Positions 47,936 through 58,899 of a stretch of 64,000 bases of DNA are shown in pieces. The notes beneath the pieces were generated by a model. The model did not search any database. It worked only from the letters and a program-made list of their open reading frames with translations, and was not told the DNA's origin. This stretch comes from Spongilla lacustris (Eukaryota; Porifera; Demospongiae; Spongillida; Spongillidae): NCBI GenBank assembly GCA_949361645.1, contig OX442424.1, positions 8,016,138 to 8,080,137 on the forward strand, read 5' to 3'. The translations under genes were made by a program, and so were the position numbers. The first letter of the stretch is position 1; each line of letters opens with the position of its first letter.

Positions 47936-47956
47936 ACCTATTTGCCCCCAACACAG

Positions 47957-48181
47957 CTGGATAGTTTGGCCATGATGGTAGACCTATTCTGTGCTGTACA
48001 GTGGTGGTCCTTTTGCTCACCACATATGAAAATAATCTGGTAAGCATCTTTGGTGTGAATGGCCAATTGCTTTAATCATACATACTCACATCAAGGACAG
48101 GCATTTATCCTTATGCCTTTGCTGCTGGCTTTGAAGAATATATGCGGGGTACCTTCAGTCAAGGGATGAAGGCTTTGAATC
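47957..48181 (+). CDS. Exon-like segments of an unidentified gene
   Basis: A 460-bp sense pyrimidine tract leads to CAACACAG|CTGG, an open stretch LDSLAMMVDLFCAVQWWSF and donor CTG|GTAAGC at 48,039. A second open piece near 48,110-48,181 (YAFAAGFEEYMRGTFSQGMK) ends at CCT|GTGAGG. The two do not join in phase as read. No family recognised. Confidence 0.25.
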
Positions 48182-48636
48182 CTGTGAGGATAGTTGTGAT
48201 AGAGGTTCTTGTGTATGACACCTGATAATTGGTAGCCGGTGATCCAGAGTGATTTAATGAAAAGCGTATCAGGCGAGAAAATGGCATTAAATTAAATATC
48301 ATAATGCTCTGGTTGGAGCCAGGGTAAGGGCATTTATGGTATGACCATAATATTGTGTTCCTTCACTACTAACACCTCCTCTCCTCCACTATACTTTGTT
48401 TAGGGATCCCTTGCCATCCAGTCACATGCCAGTTCAGAGACGTTATCTGTTTTTAAAAAGAAATCGTTTGATTGTGTTGTGATGATGACAGCAAGTGAGC
48501 AGATTAAACTGTCTTATACTACATACATGTACATGTACTGCTGTGATGTGATGCACTATATGAATGGGTAGTATTCCAAGGTTGCCCTTCCTTCTTTGTT
48601 TGCTCTCTGCATGCAATAAATACAAGTAGGAAGGGT

Positions 48637-48915
48637 GGGGTGGGGAGGGGAGGGGAGGGGAGGGGAGGGGAGGGGAGGGGAGGGGAGGGGAGGGGAGGGG
48701 AGGGGAGGGGAGGGGAGGGGAGGGGAGGGGAGGGGAGGGGAGGGGAGGGGAGGGGAGGGGAGGGGAGGGGAGGGGAGGGGAGGGGAGGGGAGGGGAGGGG
48801 AGGGGAGGGGAGGGGAGGGGAGGGGAGGGGAGGGGAGGGGAGGGGAGGGGAGGGGAGGGGAGGGGAGGGGAGGGGAGGGGAGGGGAGGGGAGGGGAGGGG
48901 AGGGGAGGGGAGGGG
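48637..48915. repeat. Perfect (GGGGA)n tract, about 280 bp
   Basis: Pentanucleotide repeat without visible interruption. On the minus strand it leads toward TATTTATTGCATGCAG (48,610), acceptor-like. Confidence 0.97.
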
Positions 48916-48966
48916 AAATGGAGTGAAACAAGATATTTAAAAAATCACAGGATTTGTCTATAGACA

Positions 48967-49155
48967 GCAATTGAGTAAAAAAAAGGAAACAAGGAATTAC
49001 GGATATTATGCATTCATTAATTTATAAATACAGACCTACATTATTTAGCAAATCTACCTGCCTGAAATTTTGTGCTAAATGTAGGTATGTAATGATTATA
49101 AATTAATGAATGCCACGTAATTCCTTGTTTCCTTACTTTTTACTCAATTGCATTT
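48967..49155. mobile_element. Palindromic MITE, about 185 bp
   Basis: GCAATTGAGTAAAAA and GGAAACAAGGAATTACG at the left recur inverted at 49,113-49,152, and the inner part (CATTCATTAATTTATAA) is also paired. Downstream of receptor copy C. Confidence 0.8.
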
Positions 49156-49323
49156 CTACAAATCCTACATCACCAATTTTATTTTTATATCTTGTATAAT
49201 AATGACGGTTAAAGCCACCGATCTGTAATTACTGAACAGACTGAATTAATATTTAAAATAACGTCATCCAAATTTATATAACCATTCTATGTCAGTGTAC
49301 ATCAGTGTAGATATGTATAGAAG

Positions 49324-50211
49324 TCAATTAATAACCATCTTCTTTCTTTTAGCAAAGCACCTCACCACCGATATGTGGATAATTAGCGTTACACCTGAAG
49401 ACACACTCCACAGAGAGACAAACACAGCATCAGAAAACGCAGTGGCTTTGTGGTTACTTGTAACTGGATGTGTGGCTGAGTGGATGCTCTGTACGAATAC
49501 TGGCATCATGAAGACGAAGAGCAATACTGGGAAGGCAGATAATGGAAGGAGCTGTTTGAGGGCTTTCCAAAATGGGTCCCCATCGATGATAGGTTCGTAT
49601 TTCGATCTCCAGCGCACATGATGAGCCAGTTTTATCACCATGGCAACCATTGCTAACGACGACACAAAAACAATAAACATTGCTGGGCCGTACCAGAGGG
49701 AAAACGTTTCGACAATCGCAACGTCGTCGTCGTTGGTATCATTGGCAAAAAAGTAACAAATACCTATTTTGTTAACTCCATAAGTGTGGGTTATCAGTGG
49801 TACCGATGCTATCGGCGCCGGGACGAGTAGCGAGGTCACAACGTACACCACTTCATATTTCTTCAGGTTCTTGTAGAATACTGCAAAATAGAAGAGATGG
49901 AAGGATACCCACGCAGTGAAGAGAACTTTCACCCATCGCGTGTATATGGTCATCCATCCGATAGCTGTACACACACGACCATACACTTCTGTATTTTTTT
50001 GGTAGTTAACGAAAACGATTTGGAAGATCTCAACGGTGGCAAAGGCCAACGAAGCCAACACCTGATAGAGTGCCAATCGATAGACTGCTGATTTGTGCAA
50101 CTTATGACGGATCACCAACAAAGCTCCCAGCAGGCATACAATTACAGAAACACTGTTGGTCGCAGTGCCTATTAGCTCTGTGGTAAAAGTATAGGAAAGA
50201 TCGCCACCCAT
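49324..50211 (-). CDS. Seven-transmembrane receptor, intronless, copy C (intact)
   Basis: A 295-residue intact paralogue of copy A with the same seven hydrophobic segments and the shared core FHLFYFAVFYKNLKKYEV and LLVPAPIASVPLI. It starts MGGDLSYTF and ends CFAKRKKMVIN. It is single-exon and stands next to a remnant of the related copy E (50.49 kb), matching the pairing of receptor types at 42 kb. Function and ligand unknown; cAMP-receptor/GPR157-like architecture is a guess. Confidence 0.8.
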   Translation of the reverse strand: MGGDLSYTFTTELIGTATNSVSVIVCLLGALLVIRHKLHKSAVYRLALYQVLASLAFATVEIFQIVFVNYQKNTEVYGRVCTAIGWMTIYTRWVKVLFTAWVSFHLFYFAVFYKNLKKYEVVYVVTSLLVPAPIASVPLITHTYGVNKIGICYFFANDTNDDDVAIVETFSLWYGPAMFIVFVSSLAMVAMVIKLAHHVRWRSKYEPIIDGDPFWKALKQLLPLSAFPVLLFVFMMPVFVQSIHSATHPVTSNHKATAFSDAVFVSLWSVSSGVTLIIHISVVRCFAKRKKMVIN

Positions 50212-50486
50212 CTCAAAATGCTATATAAGTATAACACTTAGGCGTGGTATGTATATACGACGGTCTCCCACACGCCACTATTATAGTATTAACAATTCTG
50301 TAAACTTTGTCGGTTGGCACTACATGTACATGGATCATTAATTAGAAAAATATTTTAACCTCCCTCCTGGATGTAGCATGGGGCCCTGTTGCATGCACGG
50401 CATGCAAGAACTATAGTGTAATTATGTTTTTAATTATAGCGTAGTTACATAATGCATGAAAGTTTCAATCCAGCTAATGGGTCTGA

Positions 50487-50910
50487 TCACGTAGTCATTG
50501 TAGCTCCGGATCCAATAAGTGGTTCTGTCTCTTTGCAGGGTTCATTTGTTTTTGAAGTTTGTTGGGACAGTTCAGTGGAGTGGCTCGCAGTACGCTGAAC
50601 AGGTTTCCTGCACAGGTTGCACCTTATCCTTCGGTGCAGTAGTAATGACAGCGGGAGGGAGAGCATAAATACCTGAATGGCACACAGCACAACCATCTCA
50701 CTGATGTTTGCATCATCTGGGTCAACTGTTGCAACATCAACTATACCCTTTGTGGCACTAATAAGGTTAGCAATGGAACTGAATGATAGAAAGATTGTCA
50801 GGGGGAGTACTTCCTTCAGAGCTACCCTGTATGGGGTCTGCTGGAGTTCATCTCCGGTGATGGATAATCCCTTGCAGAATTTGACAACAGCTGTGAATAC
50901 CAGTGGCGTA

Positions 50911-50945
<35 letters not shown>

Positions 50946-53900
50946 AGGGGGCTAAGGCACCCCCCTCCGACCCAAGAATGAATATTCAAATAGTGAGTAC
51001 GCTCATAATTTCCCTTCGCAGGCCACAGTAGTTTGCGCCCATTCAAATCGTGGACAATAGCCTCAAATATTGAAATGATCACGTAATGACCTAGCAACGA
51101 GCCTTGACAACCACCGACCTTTGAAACATGAGACTGCTTGTTAACATTGCACGTCATGTTGCCATTTACAAGCCATACAAGGACTGTACCACTCTTGTTC
51201 TATTTATTGCCCAAATCACATGGTGCAGTGATGTTTCCACGATGTGGGATGGCTCGCGAAAAGCGTCCAACTTTTGACGGACATCTCCACTTTGAAGCGC
51301 TTATTCTCCCTGAAGGACAAATTCTATGGCCAAACTAAAAGTGGAAAACCAAAGGAGACAGAAGGTACTTACAGCGTATCGTATGGAACTATTGCCACAT
51401 TTTTTCTTGGCGGTGGTAGATACGTCTAAAGTTGAGTGTGCGTATGGCGTATACAAGTATACGTGTGGTTTCGTGCAATTACTCGTGAGGTGGCTTCGCT
51501 TTCACATTCTGTGCTGCATTGAGCATCATGATACAAGACATGGTAGGTCCCTTGCATGATATTAAAACCTGGCGTGGTTGGACTCAGTCCCTAGCTCTCT
51601 GAGAAGGCCAAACCCTGCACGGGTACGCCTTGCCCATGGGGTGGTATGAAATGCATCTTCAGTGGTACTGGTATTGAGATACCTGGGAATGATGCTCTAA
51701 GGTTGGCCATGTTCCATGCTCTGTTAATAGACTTCAAATGGTGATATGTGTACCTATAGTGATGCATGTGTGTAGGGCACTTCTGATCTCTCGTGCTACA
51801 GTAACCATTAATGTACACAATGTGTTGATATTTGATGGCTAGTATGCATCAGGTTTGGTCTATACTTGAAGAGCCTTATGAGGTTCCCTAAAAATACACC
51901 ACTAAAGTATTGTTGATGTTTGGCCTTAAATGTCAGACGAAGGGTGCATCATGATGGTTGAAGCCCTTATCAGTGGCTCTGGTGGTTTTGACTATTTCAT
52001 TCTTCTGTATGTGTTTTTATAGTAGACATATTGGAGTCGTATCATTGCATCCTGCAGCTTCCCCTTCTCCTCAACCTGTTTGATAATTTCTATGGTGATG
52101 GACTCATACTCCCCCAATGAACTACATATATAAGCAGCTCCTCCAGTGTTGCCAGTTCACCTTTGACCTCTGCATAACACTATGCCTTTAAAATCTGCAA
52201 GCAAGTCTGTACAGAAAGCTAAAAAGCTGGATGTGCTGGTTGTGGCCATGGGTACAAAGACCAGCTGTGGGTCACAGTTGTGACAGAAAGGGCCCAAAGA
52301 TCTTCATGACGATTCCATGGGTCATGTGAAGCTCAGGTATCCATCCTACCAGTGTAAATACACAACTGAGATACTGACCTGTGACTGCTTATGTGTATGG
52401 GAACATCAAAGTGTGGCTCTGATATGCAATTTATTTCAATATTCCATCTAATGGCACTTCTGCATACACCTCCAGCAGCCATGAAGGGCCTATGGTTAGA
52501 ATGGTTAGATGTGATGGTTGCCAGTGTTCATTCTGGAAAGGCTCCTATGCAACTAGCATTTGATCCTTACCTATTTCTCCAGTCAGCCGTGGACATTAGG
52601 GGAGTGATGTGGTGGTACAACCCTTTAATGAGGACACTGAATTATTTTATTAACTGTTGATGAGACCTTTTGAATGTGCTTGTCACCTCTCTTGGGCTAT
52701 ATTATGTACATGTAAGCTTTCATCAGATGTCTTCCAATGATGTATATTTGTGGAGCTGTAATATGTTGTAACTCTGCCCATCAACAATAGGGGGTGGATC
52801 TTGGTAAAGGCAATGCTGAAGACGCTATTCAGACGTTCAGAAAATTCTGTACACTTATATATTGGCCTTTTTCTCATTCCTGTAGCCACCAAAAGGCTTC
52901 CACACACTCTGCAGCGTTGCTGGACCTTATAGTCGTGCGGATCGATTCAACTACTGTGACCGGATTGTTTAACAAACTATGCCGATTATTCATAAAAAAC
53001 ACACTCGTGATTTGTATGTTGAAAGAAAAAATGTGGCACGTCCTAAACCATGTGTTTGCCTATTGTGATGCTTCTTCTCGATGATGCTACGTCCTGACCT
53101 TCTTGGGAATTTGGCTGGCGTCCGCCTCATAGGCTTGAACTTACCCCCTAGCTTCCCTACGGCAATGGTGTAAAAGTAGGATGCGCATTTAAAGGAAACG
53201 GGACAAAGCGCTTGCGCATATGGGATATACTGACCTACGATGAACGTCAAAATCAAAGAACCATGTTTTGCACATATATGAAGTATGGATATGGATCGCT
53301 CAAAAAGTAGCATTGATAATGAGGTGTGGATTATAGTTCCAAAACCATTTACGGTATTGTTCTAATTATAACCTAGTGTCCAGCCGCAAACTACAGTGAG
53401 GCATATACGTACGCTTTAGCGCGGTAATTTAATTCAATTCGCTTCTATCATTACACTATATAAGATTACCGTAAAGTCCACTCTGCCCCCACCGAAAAAA
53501 ATTGTCTCGTGTTTAAACGAGCGTATCTTCGTAATCATGAACGCAGCTGCATGCGTGCCGTTCTTTAAAATCCTGTTGCCTGGAATACCAGCTCTTTCCT
53601 GAAATGCTAAACAGGATGTCGAAGATGCGCTAGTTTAAAACACGAGACATTTTTTCGTCCTCCAGCTGAAAAGCGCATTTTAGTTACTACCTTCGTCAAC
53701 TACTTGAAGCCATGCAGGTGCTGATTACATGCACTTTTACGGCTCTAAATTTATCCTTGGCATGGATACAGTTTCAGAAGTTTGCAGATCTTCCATCAGC
53801 AGGTTGTACCCACAGTATTTTAAAGCTGCATTGCTGGCAAATGCCAGAGCGCTTATCGGTATTCACAACATACTCAGCGGATCATTTAGTGTGCTAATGC

Positions 53901-54700
53901 GCGGCTTCTGGATATATATGCATGCATGCACCCTATTAGTGTATGCGCTCGGCGCCATCCTTGGCGATTGCAGACATTCTTGCCGATTGAGTCGTTGTAT
54001 TTCTGTTAAACTATACTGCTGAGTGAGCGTGGTTGCAAAAAATTCGCGCGCTATCCGTTCGGCACCCCCCTCCTTCAATTTCTGGATACGCGCCTGAATA
54101 CTAGGATGAGGCTGATCGTATGAAGAAGGACTGTGAGTCCATTGGATAATCCAAGCTGAAATCCAGCGATGTAGCGATCGTGATCAGCGGAGGCCGCTTT
54201 AATCCAGCACTATATTCCACCCAGCCCGTACGATCCGTGGATTAGGGGTATCCAAGCTACTATAATGTTGGTAACGTGAGCACGATTACCAGACCACTGA
54301 TCTCATGTCTGAGTCTTCGTAATTGTATTTGGCATACATGCAGCCACCGTGAAAACGTAGGCGCATATCCACAACATGCAGAACGTTAAGGAGAAGCTAA
54401 AGTACTGAGCAATGCAACCAATAGCGACACAGGCGTCGCCCCAACCTTCTCGCACCGTCACCGTGGCATTGACATCAGTAGACACCGGCAAAGCCTCAAA
54501 GCCGACAGCCGCGGCGAAACCGAGGCAGAGTATGGCGAGGTAGAGCTGCAGTCGATGTACGTACTGGTGGTATGCCCTAGTGAGCAATATGAGCAACACA
54601 GCGGAAAGGGCAGCCAGACATCCGATGACGGCAAAGGCTGTGTGTTCAGGTAAATCAGCAGGAGCGTAGTACTGCGACTGTTTTCCGTGGTATATTCATC
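50487..54700 (-). pseudogene. Seven-transmembrane receptor, copy E, split by a 3.2-kb insertion
   Basis: The 5' half (54,700 down to 54,097) and the 3' end (50,900 down to 50,487) are near copies of copy D. They are separated by an inserted element at 50,901-54,096. The 5' half also has a frameshift after FTVAA and extra bases near 54,262. The tail keeps ETEPLIG. It could not make a full receptor. Confidence 0.75.
50901..54096. mobile_element. 3.2-kb insertion with short terminal inverted repeats
   Basis: The left end reads CAGTGGCGTATTTAG and the right end CTGGATACGCGCCTG (imperfect inverted repeats). AATAC is present on both sides (50,896-50,900 and 54,097-54,101), while uninterrupted copy D has it once, so this is a precise insertion with a 5-bp target duplication. 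Ends of the CAGTGGCG type are common in hAT-like elements, but those usually duplicate 8 bp, so the superfamily is open. A poly-G run follows the left end. Only short ORFs lie inside (e.g. 51,249-51,338 and 52,391-52,660) and I recognise no transposase. Confidence 0.75.
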
Positions 54701-55009
54701 TTTAATACACGGATGGCAATCAGCACCAAAGCCACCAGACTTTTAATGTACACACATCTGCATGACCTATGCACCGTGCGACACTCTTGTATCTATATGG
54801 CGACACCAAGTCTTATGACTGACAAAACCGCAGACTTCAACTCCTACATTAAAACTAAATACATAGGATTATTTTCTGCTCTCATGATAGTACATGAAAT
54901 ACATAACATACATAACAGATGACTAAGTACTATTAAAATAAATACACACTAACATATGTGATCAACCCAGCATACATGTAGGTCTGACCTTCCCTCGACA
55001 CAGGAGGAG

Positions 55010-55195
55010 GGATGAGAAGGGAGGGAGGAGGGATATGAAGGGAGGGGAGGAGGGATAAGAAGGGAGGGGAGGAGGGATAAGAAGGGAGGGGAGGAGGGAT
55101 AAGAAGGGAGGGGAGGAGGGATAAGAAGGGAGGGGAGGAGGGATAAGAAGGGAGGGGAGGAGGGATAGGAAGGGAGGGGAGGAGGGATAAGAAGA
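55010..55195 (-). repeat. 24-bp purine/pyrimidine minisatellite
   Basis: Plus unit GGGAGGGGAGGAGGGATAAG + AA, seven or eight copies; pyrimidine-rich on the minus strand, downstream of RTEL1 remnant 2. Confidence 0.92.
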
Positions 55196-55280
55196 ATAGG
55201 GGAATAGGGTAAGAATGGAAGGGGAAGCTCAATAATAGACATTTTTTGGGGGGGTGGGGGTGTTGGTATTACTTGGTTAC

Positions 55281-55388
55281 CTCTTTGCCGCATTAGTTCA
55301 ATGGAACATTGTCACAACCTTTGCAGACAACACCCACAAACACCTGATCTTTTTGAATCACATGGAGAAGGATCGGGGTAGGGAGTAT
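55281..55388 (-). pseudogene. RTEL1: RTEL1-like helicase exon remnant 2
   Basis: Encodes VIQKDQVFVGVVCKGCDNVP, matching the stretch after the SGTL motif in RTEL1, and ends at donor AAAGAG|GTAACC. It has a stop or frameshift just before the donor and an odd frame at its start. Its 5' edge coincides with the tip of the palindromic element at 55,389. With remnant 1 it represents two consecutive exons pushed apart. Confidence 0.55.
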
Positions 55389-56506
55389 GTTACGGGGTGA
55401 AAAACAGGGCCTGGTAGACACTGCCAGGGTCCAAGCGCGCATGCGCTAGTCAGTTTGTCCCGGGTAACCGTAATTTCCTTTTGGAAACCATTCCGTATAC
55501 TCGTCTGATTTCGCGATGGCGTATTCTGTTGAGTTCCGAGAAGCGGTGGCTTATTCTTTATCGTGTCTTAATGTCTATTGTCCTGAATGTCCACCCGGGG
55601 GTACAATTGGACACCCGGGTGGACAGCAAAAAAAGTTTTTGCCGTTCGGTCACGGAATGGACCTGGCTGCATTTAACGGTACTGACTTACAGAACAAGTC
55701 TTTTCAGGATTGGGCCGAGATAAGTAAGGCTTAAGTCCTTTCGGTACTCGTAAAATGACCCGTGCTAGCGGACCTATCCATTACGCTCCGACCGATCCGC
55801 ATGCGCGGAGCGTAATGGATAGACCCGCTAGTACGGCTCGTTCTACATGTACCAAAAGGATTTAAGCCATGTTTATCTCGGCCCAATCCTGAAAAGACTT
55901 ATACTATAAGCCAGTACCATTAAATGCCACTAGGTCCCTTCCATGACCGAACAGCAAAAACTTTTTTTGCTGTCCACCCGGGTATACAATGATACCCCCA
56001 GGTGGACTTACAGAACAAGTCTTTTCAGGATCGGGCCGAGATAAGTAAGGCTTAAATCCTTTCGGTACTCGTAAAACGACCCGTGCTAGCGGAACTATCC
56101 ATTACGTTCCGACCGATCCGCATGCACGGAGCGTAATGGATAGGTCCGCTAGCACGGGTCGTTTTACGAGTACCGAAAGGTTTTAAGCCTTACTTATCTC
56201 GGCCCGATCCTGAAAAGACTTGTTCTGTAAGCCAGTACCGTTAAATGCAGCCGTGTCCCTTCCGTGACCGAACGGCAAAAACTTTTTTTGCTGTCCACCC
56301 GGGTGTCCAATTGTACCCCCGGGTGGACATTCAGGACAATAGACATTAACGAGCGAAATCAGACGAGCAGAATACGCCATCGCGAAATCAGACGAGTATA
56401 CGGAATGGTTTCCAAAAGGAAATTACGGTTACCCCAGGTATTCTGTGACAAACTAGCGCATGCGCGCTTGGACCCTGGCAGTGTCCTGTTTTTCACCCCG
56501 TAACTT
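55389..56506. mobile_element. 1.1-kb multiply palindromic foldback element
   Basis: The outer ends GTTACGGGGTGAAAAACAGG are inverted at 56,487-56,506. The arms hold GGTCCAAGCGCGCATGCGC, GGTAACCGTAATTTCC and ATTTCGCGATGGCGTATTCT. Inside, a second palindrome (GGATCGGTCGGAGCGTAATG type) appears twice, giving an A-A'-A-A' layout. Each outer arm encodes MAYS.. with NVYCPECPPGGTIGHPGGQQ, a short ORF of 65-72 residues (55,516-55,734 plus; 56,183-56,380 minus). No transposase seen. Confidence 0.85.
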
Positions 56507-56617
56507 TAATAAAACAGGGCCTGGGAACGAGGCTAGGGGCAATATAGGAATGAAGGGAGATGGAGGGCAAGAATGCAAGAGTCACATGTGCAAAGGGAAC
56601 GTTCTCCAGCTCCCCAC

Positions 56618-56872
56618 CCCCTCCCCTTTTGCCCCTCCTTCCTCCCCACCCCTCCCTCTTGCCCCTCCTTCCTCTCCACCCCTCCCTCATGTCCCTCCTT
56701 CCTCTTCACCCCCTCCTTCCCCTCCACCCCTCCCTCTTGCCCCTCCTTCCTCTCCACCCCCTCCTTCCCCTCCACCCCTCCCTCTTGCCCCTCCTTCCTC
56801 TCCACCCCCTCCTTCCCCTCCACCCCTCCCTCTTGCCCCTCTTTCCTCCCCACCCTCTACCCCCCTCTCTCT
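56618..56872 (-). repeat. Minisatellite after the RTEL1 remnant donor
   Basis: Plus unit CCTCCTTCCTCTCCACCCCT with TCCCTCTTGCCC; G-rich in the remnant's sense and beginning soon after its donor. Confidence 0.92.
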
Positions 56873-56894
56873 CTCACCAGCCACAGACTCACAC

Positions 56895-57012
56895 TTGTAA
56901 TTCAGAGGAGAAGGAGCTGAGAGGAGACAGAGTACCACTGGTGAGGATGAGGGACCTGACCCCTTGGATGAGCAGCTCCTTCATGGCCAGGCCAGGGCTG
57001 AAGCACCAGTAA
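56895..57012 (-). pseudogene. RTEL1: RTEL1-like helicase exon remnant 1
   Basis: A 118-bp exon between acceptor ATACCTAG and donor CAA|GTGTGAG encodes [20 protein letters not shown] followed by [14 protein letters not shown], the helicase motif region of RTEL1 (an iron-sulfur XPD-type helicase for telomere and recombination intermediates). No upstream RTEL1 exons were found to 58.4 kb, so this looks like a fragment rather than a gene. A G-rich array begins just after its donor. Confidence 0.65.
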
Positions 57013-57019
57013 CTAGGTA

Positions 57020-58429
57020 TTCTAGAAGACAACATTGACCATCTGAATATTATGGAGCGATACCTTACTGAAGGAGGGAGCAGTGTAGTGAACAGCCACA
57101 ATTTGCACAATGCACGCTTGTGCATGCAGTGAGCCAAGATTTGTCTAGAACGGTCAACGTTACAGTATATAAAGATTGATATTATTTTTGTATAGTGTCT
57201 TTGATTCTGCTGTGATTGACTATTATTACATTAAGTTAATGTTTATTTCAAATAATTTCGAAGCTGTAATATGGTGGTCCTCGTAGTGGTCCTATAGAAC
57301 CGCTGCCTGGAGATTAAAGGTAAATATATTGAAAAATAGTTGTATGCTGTACCTTCGTTGTCAGATTTCCATTTGAGCTCATTGTAATTGAAATATATTC
57401 AAGTGAACAAAATAACAGTACAAAACGTGACTGAAAATCACATAGTGTCCTTGATTTTAAAGGAATCATTTTTTAACTCAATACAACTCAATTCCTTCAG
57501 CTTCACTAGTAAGCAGACATCTTGAGGTTGCAAGCATGAAAATGAATTCCTTCTCATGCTTGTAACCCCAAGATGTCTCCTTACTAGTGAAGCTGAATAC
57601 TTCTGGATAGCACACAGACTTGATAAGGCTTTGAGAAGTATGACATACACCTTTCATTCTGGAAGCAGTTACTTACTCTACCAGCTCTGTATTTATTCTT
57701 TAGCTGATGTTGCTGTCTGGTCTCTTTCTATGATTTGTGCCATCTGTGGAGAGATTACAACCTCACATTGTTCACATACCCTCAGCAATGCACTGTACGC
57801 TGAATTGATGTGTCTGGGATCATACAAGAGCTGAAGAGATGGTGGTAAACCACAACCAGTGGATATTGAGGCATGCACAGTCATGTACTGTGGTACTAAT
57901 GATAACACTGCTGGTAGTTTTTTTCCCCCCTGCATGTACTTAGTTGCTGATATAAAACATCCATTTCACTACTATCAGGGTGCTCCGAGCGTTTAGTACT
58001 AGTTGTGCAATATTATCCTTTTCTTTCTCAGGAAAATCAATTCTTTAATCCAGTTTTAGTTTCTTCTGTCTTGCAGAACGAAAATCTATTTGACTCACTG
58101 ACAAATATTCAACCGATTTTTGAAATGATGGCATGATTTACTCGCACATTTGCTTTGTGTGCTGCTGTGTTGCATGCGCTTGGATTCTAGCGGCAGTTTT
58201 AATATTGAGTAAAACAGGACAGCTGCAATGTGTGTGCAAGTTTCACCCAGACCATGCATGCAATTGCAATGAGCGCAAATAACTTATCCAGTTTGTTCTA
58301 AAACAACCCTGTCCCAGCAACTAAAAGGGGTTTCCTTGAAAGACTGAGAATAACGGACCTAAATAAACACAAATGCAGACAATGTGATTGTACGTTTCTA
58401 TTCAGACTTAATACCCGTCCTGTAGTCAC
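57020..58429. other. Intergenic region with a long hairpin
   Basis: No gene recognised. A 45-bp inverted repeat is described separately; the ORF at 57,693-57,935 (minus) has no motif I know. Confidence 0.4.
57494..57596. repeat. 45-bp near-perfect hairpin
   Basis: Arms 57,494-57,538 and 57,551-57,596 pair with about three mismatches (TTCAGCTTCACTAGTAAG at the tips, CAAGCATGA near a loop of about 12 nt). Small MITE or a hairpin RNA source. Confidence 0.8.
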
Positions 58430-58745
58430 ATACTTTCCCGACTGAGACGACTGATGTGCGTTTGTACGTCTTTCACCCATCCACTAACAAACTGATTATA
58501 AGCCTCCAGAGATTTATGGGCTTTGAACTGTTTGATAGTTATAAAACTGGTCTGCAATACTAAATATGATACCAAATCGCATCCACTACCGGTAAACTGC
58601 ATGGTGGTACAACGTCCGATTTTTCTCCAACGAAGTCAGATGAAAACGGATTTATAACCCACCGATTGGATGCTTCGATTTTATCTAGATATCGAGCCTT
58701 TGCATCTGGAGGCAAGCTATCTGCATACAAAGACAGCTTTGACAT
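58430..58745 (-). pseudogene. Unidentified coding remnant, N-terminal exon with one frameshift
   Basis: Reads MSKLSLYADSLPPDAKARYL and on to SDVVPPCSLPVVDA, then one base out of frame DLVSYLVLQTSFITIKQFKA and SLEAYNQFVSGWVKDV, ending at a donor-like GGAAA|GTATGTG near 58,432. The pattern resembles the N-terminus of uncharacterised proteins seen in invertebrate genomes, often with transposon-type domains further on. That is memory only. No continuation was found before the PIPOX-like gene. Confidence 0.4.
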
Positions 58746-58899
58746 GCTTTACGTTTAAAAGAGCCGAATACCCGAACACCAATATGGCGGATAATTGATT
58801 ACGTCAACTAATATATCCCACATGATTGCAAGTGTGATGTTTTCCACTGTAGACATTAAGTATACAGCAACCCAACTAAGCATATCCATGCATATTGTT

